This document shows positions 6,025 through 6,317 of a DNA stretch of 6,317 nt, piece after piece. The notes beneath the pieces are model-generated. The model was not told the DNA's origin. It worked only from the letters and a program-made list of their open reading frames with translations, and ran no database searches. Numbering within the stretch: position 1 is the stretch's first letter; each line of letters opens with the position of its first letter. Source of the stretch: Brevundimonas vancanneytii. GTDB taxonomy: Bacteria > Pseudomonadota > Alphaproteobacteria > Caulobacterales > Caulobacteraceae. The position numbers and the translations under genes were made by a program. The stretch is from contig CAMCIP010000135.1 of assembly GCA_945874855.1 (NCBI GenBank), positions 1 through 6,317 on the forward strand, given 5' to 3'.

Positions 6025-6031
6025 GATGTTC
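6017..6031 (-). promoter_or_regulatory. LexA operator (SOS box), one base off consensus
   Basis: On the plus strand the sequence is GTTG-CCAAGAT-GTTC, that is GTTC-N7-GTTC, the alphaproteobacterial LexA consensus, with one mismatch in the first half. On the minus strand it reads GAACATCTTGGCAAC and covers the candidate recA -35 hexamer TTGGCA, exactly where a repressor would block RNA polymerase. A further GTTC lies at 6011-6014, but 13 bases from the good half-site, which does not fit the spacing. Position and known SOS control of recA make this convincing despite the mismatch. It could also influence the divergent gene starting near 6107. Confidence 0.65.
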
Positions 6032-6106
6032 TTGTTTGGCGCGGAGCGGCGGCGGCGCGCCTGCGACCGGAACTGACGTAGGCCCTGCGCGGCCGGTGTG
6101 GTTTGA

Positions 6107-6317
6107 ATGACCGCAACCGCGCCCGGGCGCGACCAGGTGAAGGGGGCCCTTGTGGGACTGTTCGAGAGCCTTTTCGGAAGGCGCCGCCCGTCCGTGCTGG
6201 AGGCGGTCTCCGCCCTGCTTGACGCGCCGCCCTCGCCCCGGCTGGCGACGGCGGTCGAGGAGGTGGCGCGGGTCCTGACCGAGGCGCGCCTGGGGCCGGC
6301 CCTGGTCGGGCGCAGAC
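6107..6317 (+). CDS. Unknown protein, N-terminal fragment (3' end outside window)
   Basis: An open frame runs from the ATG at 6107 to the right edge (70 codons) with no stop, and third codon positions are almost all G or C, as in neighbouring genes. The visible sequence is hydrophilic and helix-prone: VKGALVGLFESLFGRRRP (11-28), then SVLEAVSALLDAPPSPRLAT and EEVARVLTEARLGPALVG. I recognise no domain, signal peptide or membrane span in this part and do not assign a function. The start is uncertain: the ATG at 6107 has no Shine-Dalgarno, while an in-frame GTG at 6152 is preceded by AAGGGGG (6140-6146) at a 5-base spacing and may be the true start; the longest version is kept here. It is divergent from recA and about 195-240 bp away, so the intergenic region may control both. 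Confidence 0.6.
   Translation, partial: MTATAPGRDQVKGALVGLFESLFGRRRPSVLEAVSALLDAPPSPRLATAVEEVARVLTEARLGPALVGRR

Noticed and set aside
4737..6110. A 457-codon plus-strand open frame opposite recA
   Set aside because: It is the complement of recA and its leader; the Asp/His/Gly/Leu-rich product is typical of an antisense frame of a high-GC gene.
5913..6116. A longer RecA starting at 6116 or at in-frame ATGs 5966, 5942 or 5933
   Set aside because: RecA homology starts at MAQAALKLV; the best Shine-Dalgarno fits the ATG at 5912, and the 6116 start lies upstream of the -35/-10 and the LexA site.

Overview
The window looks like a core-chromosome segment of a very GC-rich alphaproteobacterium, most likely in or near the Caulobacteraceae (Caulobacter/Brevundimonas type). 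The reasons are the RecA sequence, the close linkage of recA and alaS, codons that nearly always end in G or C, and a GTTC-N7-GTTC-like LexA site in front of recA. The genus assignment is inference. No mobile gene, CRISPR array, tRNA or rRNA is visible.

Layout from left to right: (1) the 3' end of a plus-strand gene resembling the C-terminus of DUF2939 proteins (2-235); (2) a compact palindromic repeat of about 109 bp made of five hairpins with 22-bp terminal inverted repeats (241-349), between convergent genes; (3) complete alaS on the minus strand (361-3006), alanyl-tRNA synthetase, 881 aa; (4) a short divergent intergenic region (3007-3120); (5) a two-gene plus-strand operon: a thioredoxin-fold DCC/DUF393 protein with a CPLC motif (3127-3471), joined by a GTGA stop/start overlap to a photolyase/cryptochrome-like flavoprotein (3468-4655); (6) a convergent intergenic region with two strong hairpins (4677-4707 and 4791-4824); (7) complete recA on the minus strand (4833-5912), 359 aa, with a recognisable Shine-Dalgarno, a sigma70-like promoter and a near-consensus LexA site over the -35; (8) the first 70 codons of a divergent plus-strand gene of unknown function that runs off the right end.

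The housekeeping part is ordinary: alaS charges tRNA-Ala and recA runs recombination and the SOS response. The operon between them is the interesting part. The photolyase-like protein begins directly with the FAD-binding helical domain and lacks the usual N-terminal antenna domain. After a proline-rich linker, its C-terminal 150 residues look like that missing alpha/beta domain, in the same internal order and ending in an FFPF motif. If so, it is a photolyase/cryptochrome with its two domains swapped, translationally coupled to a small dithiol protein. The key FAD contacts are kept, but one lesion-contacting arginine of the CPD photolyases is a histidine here, so repair activity is open.
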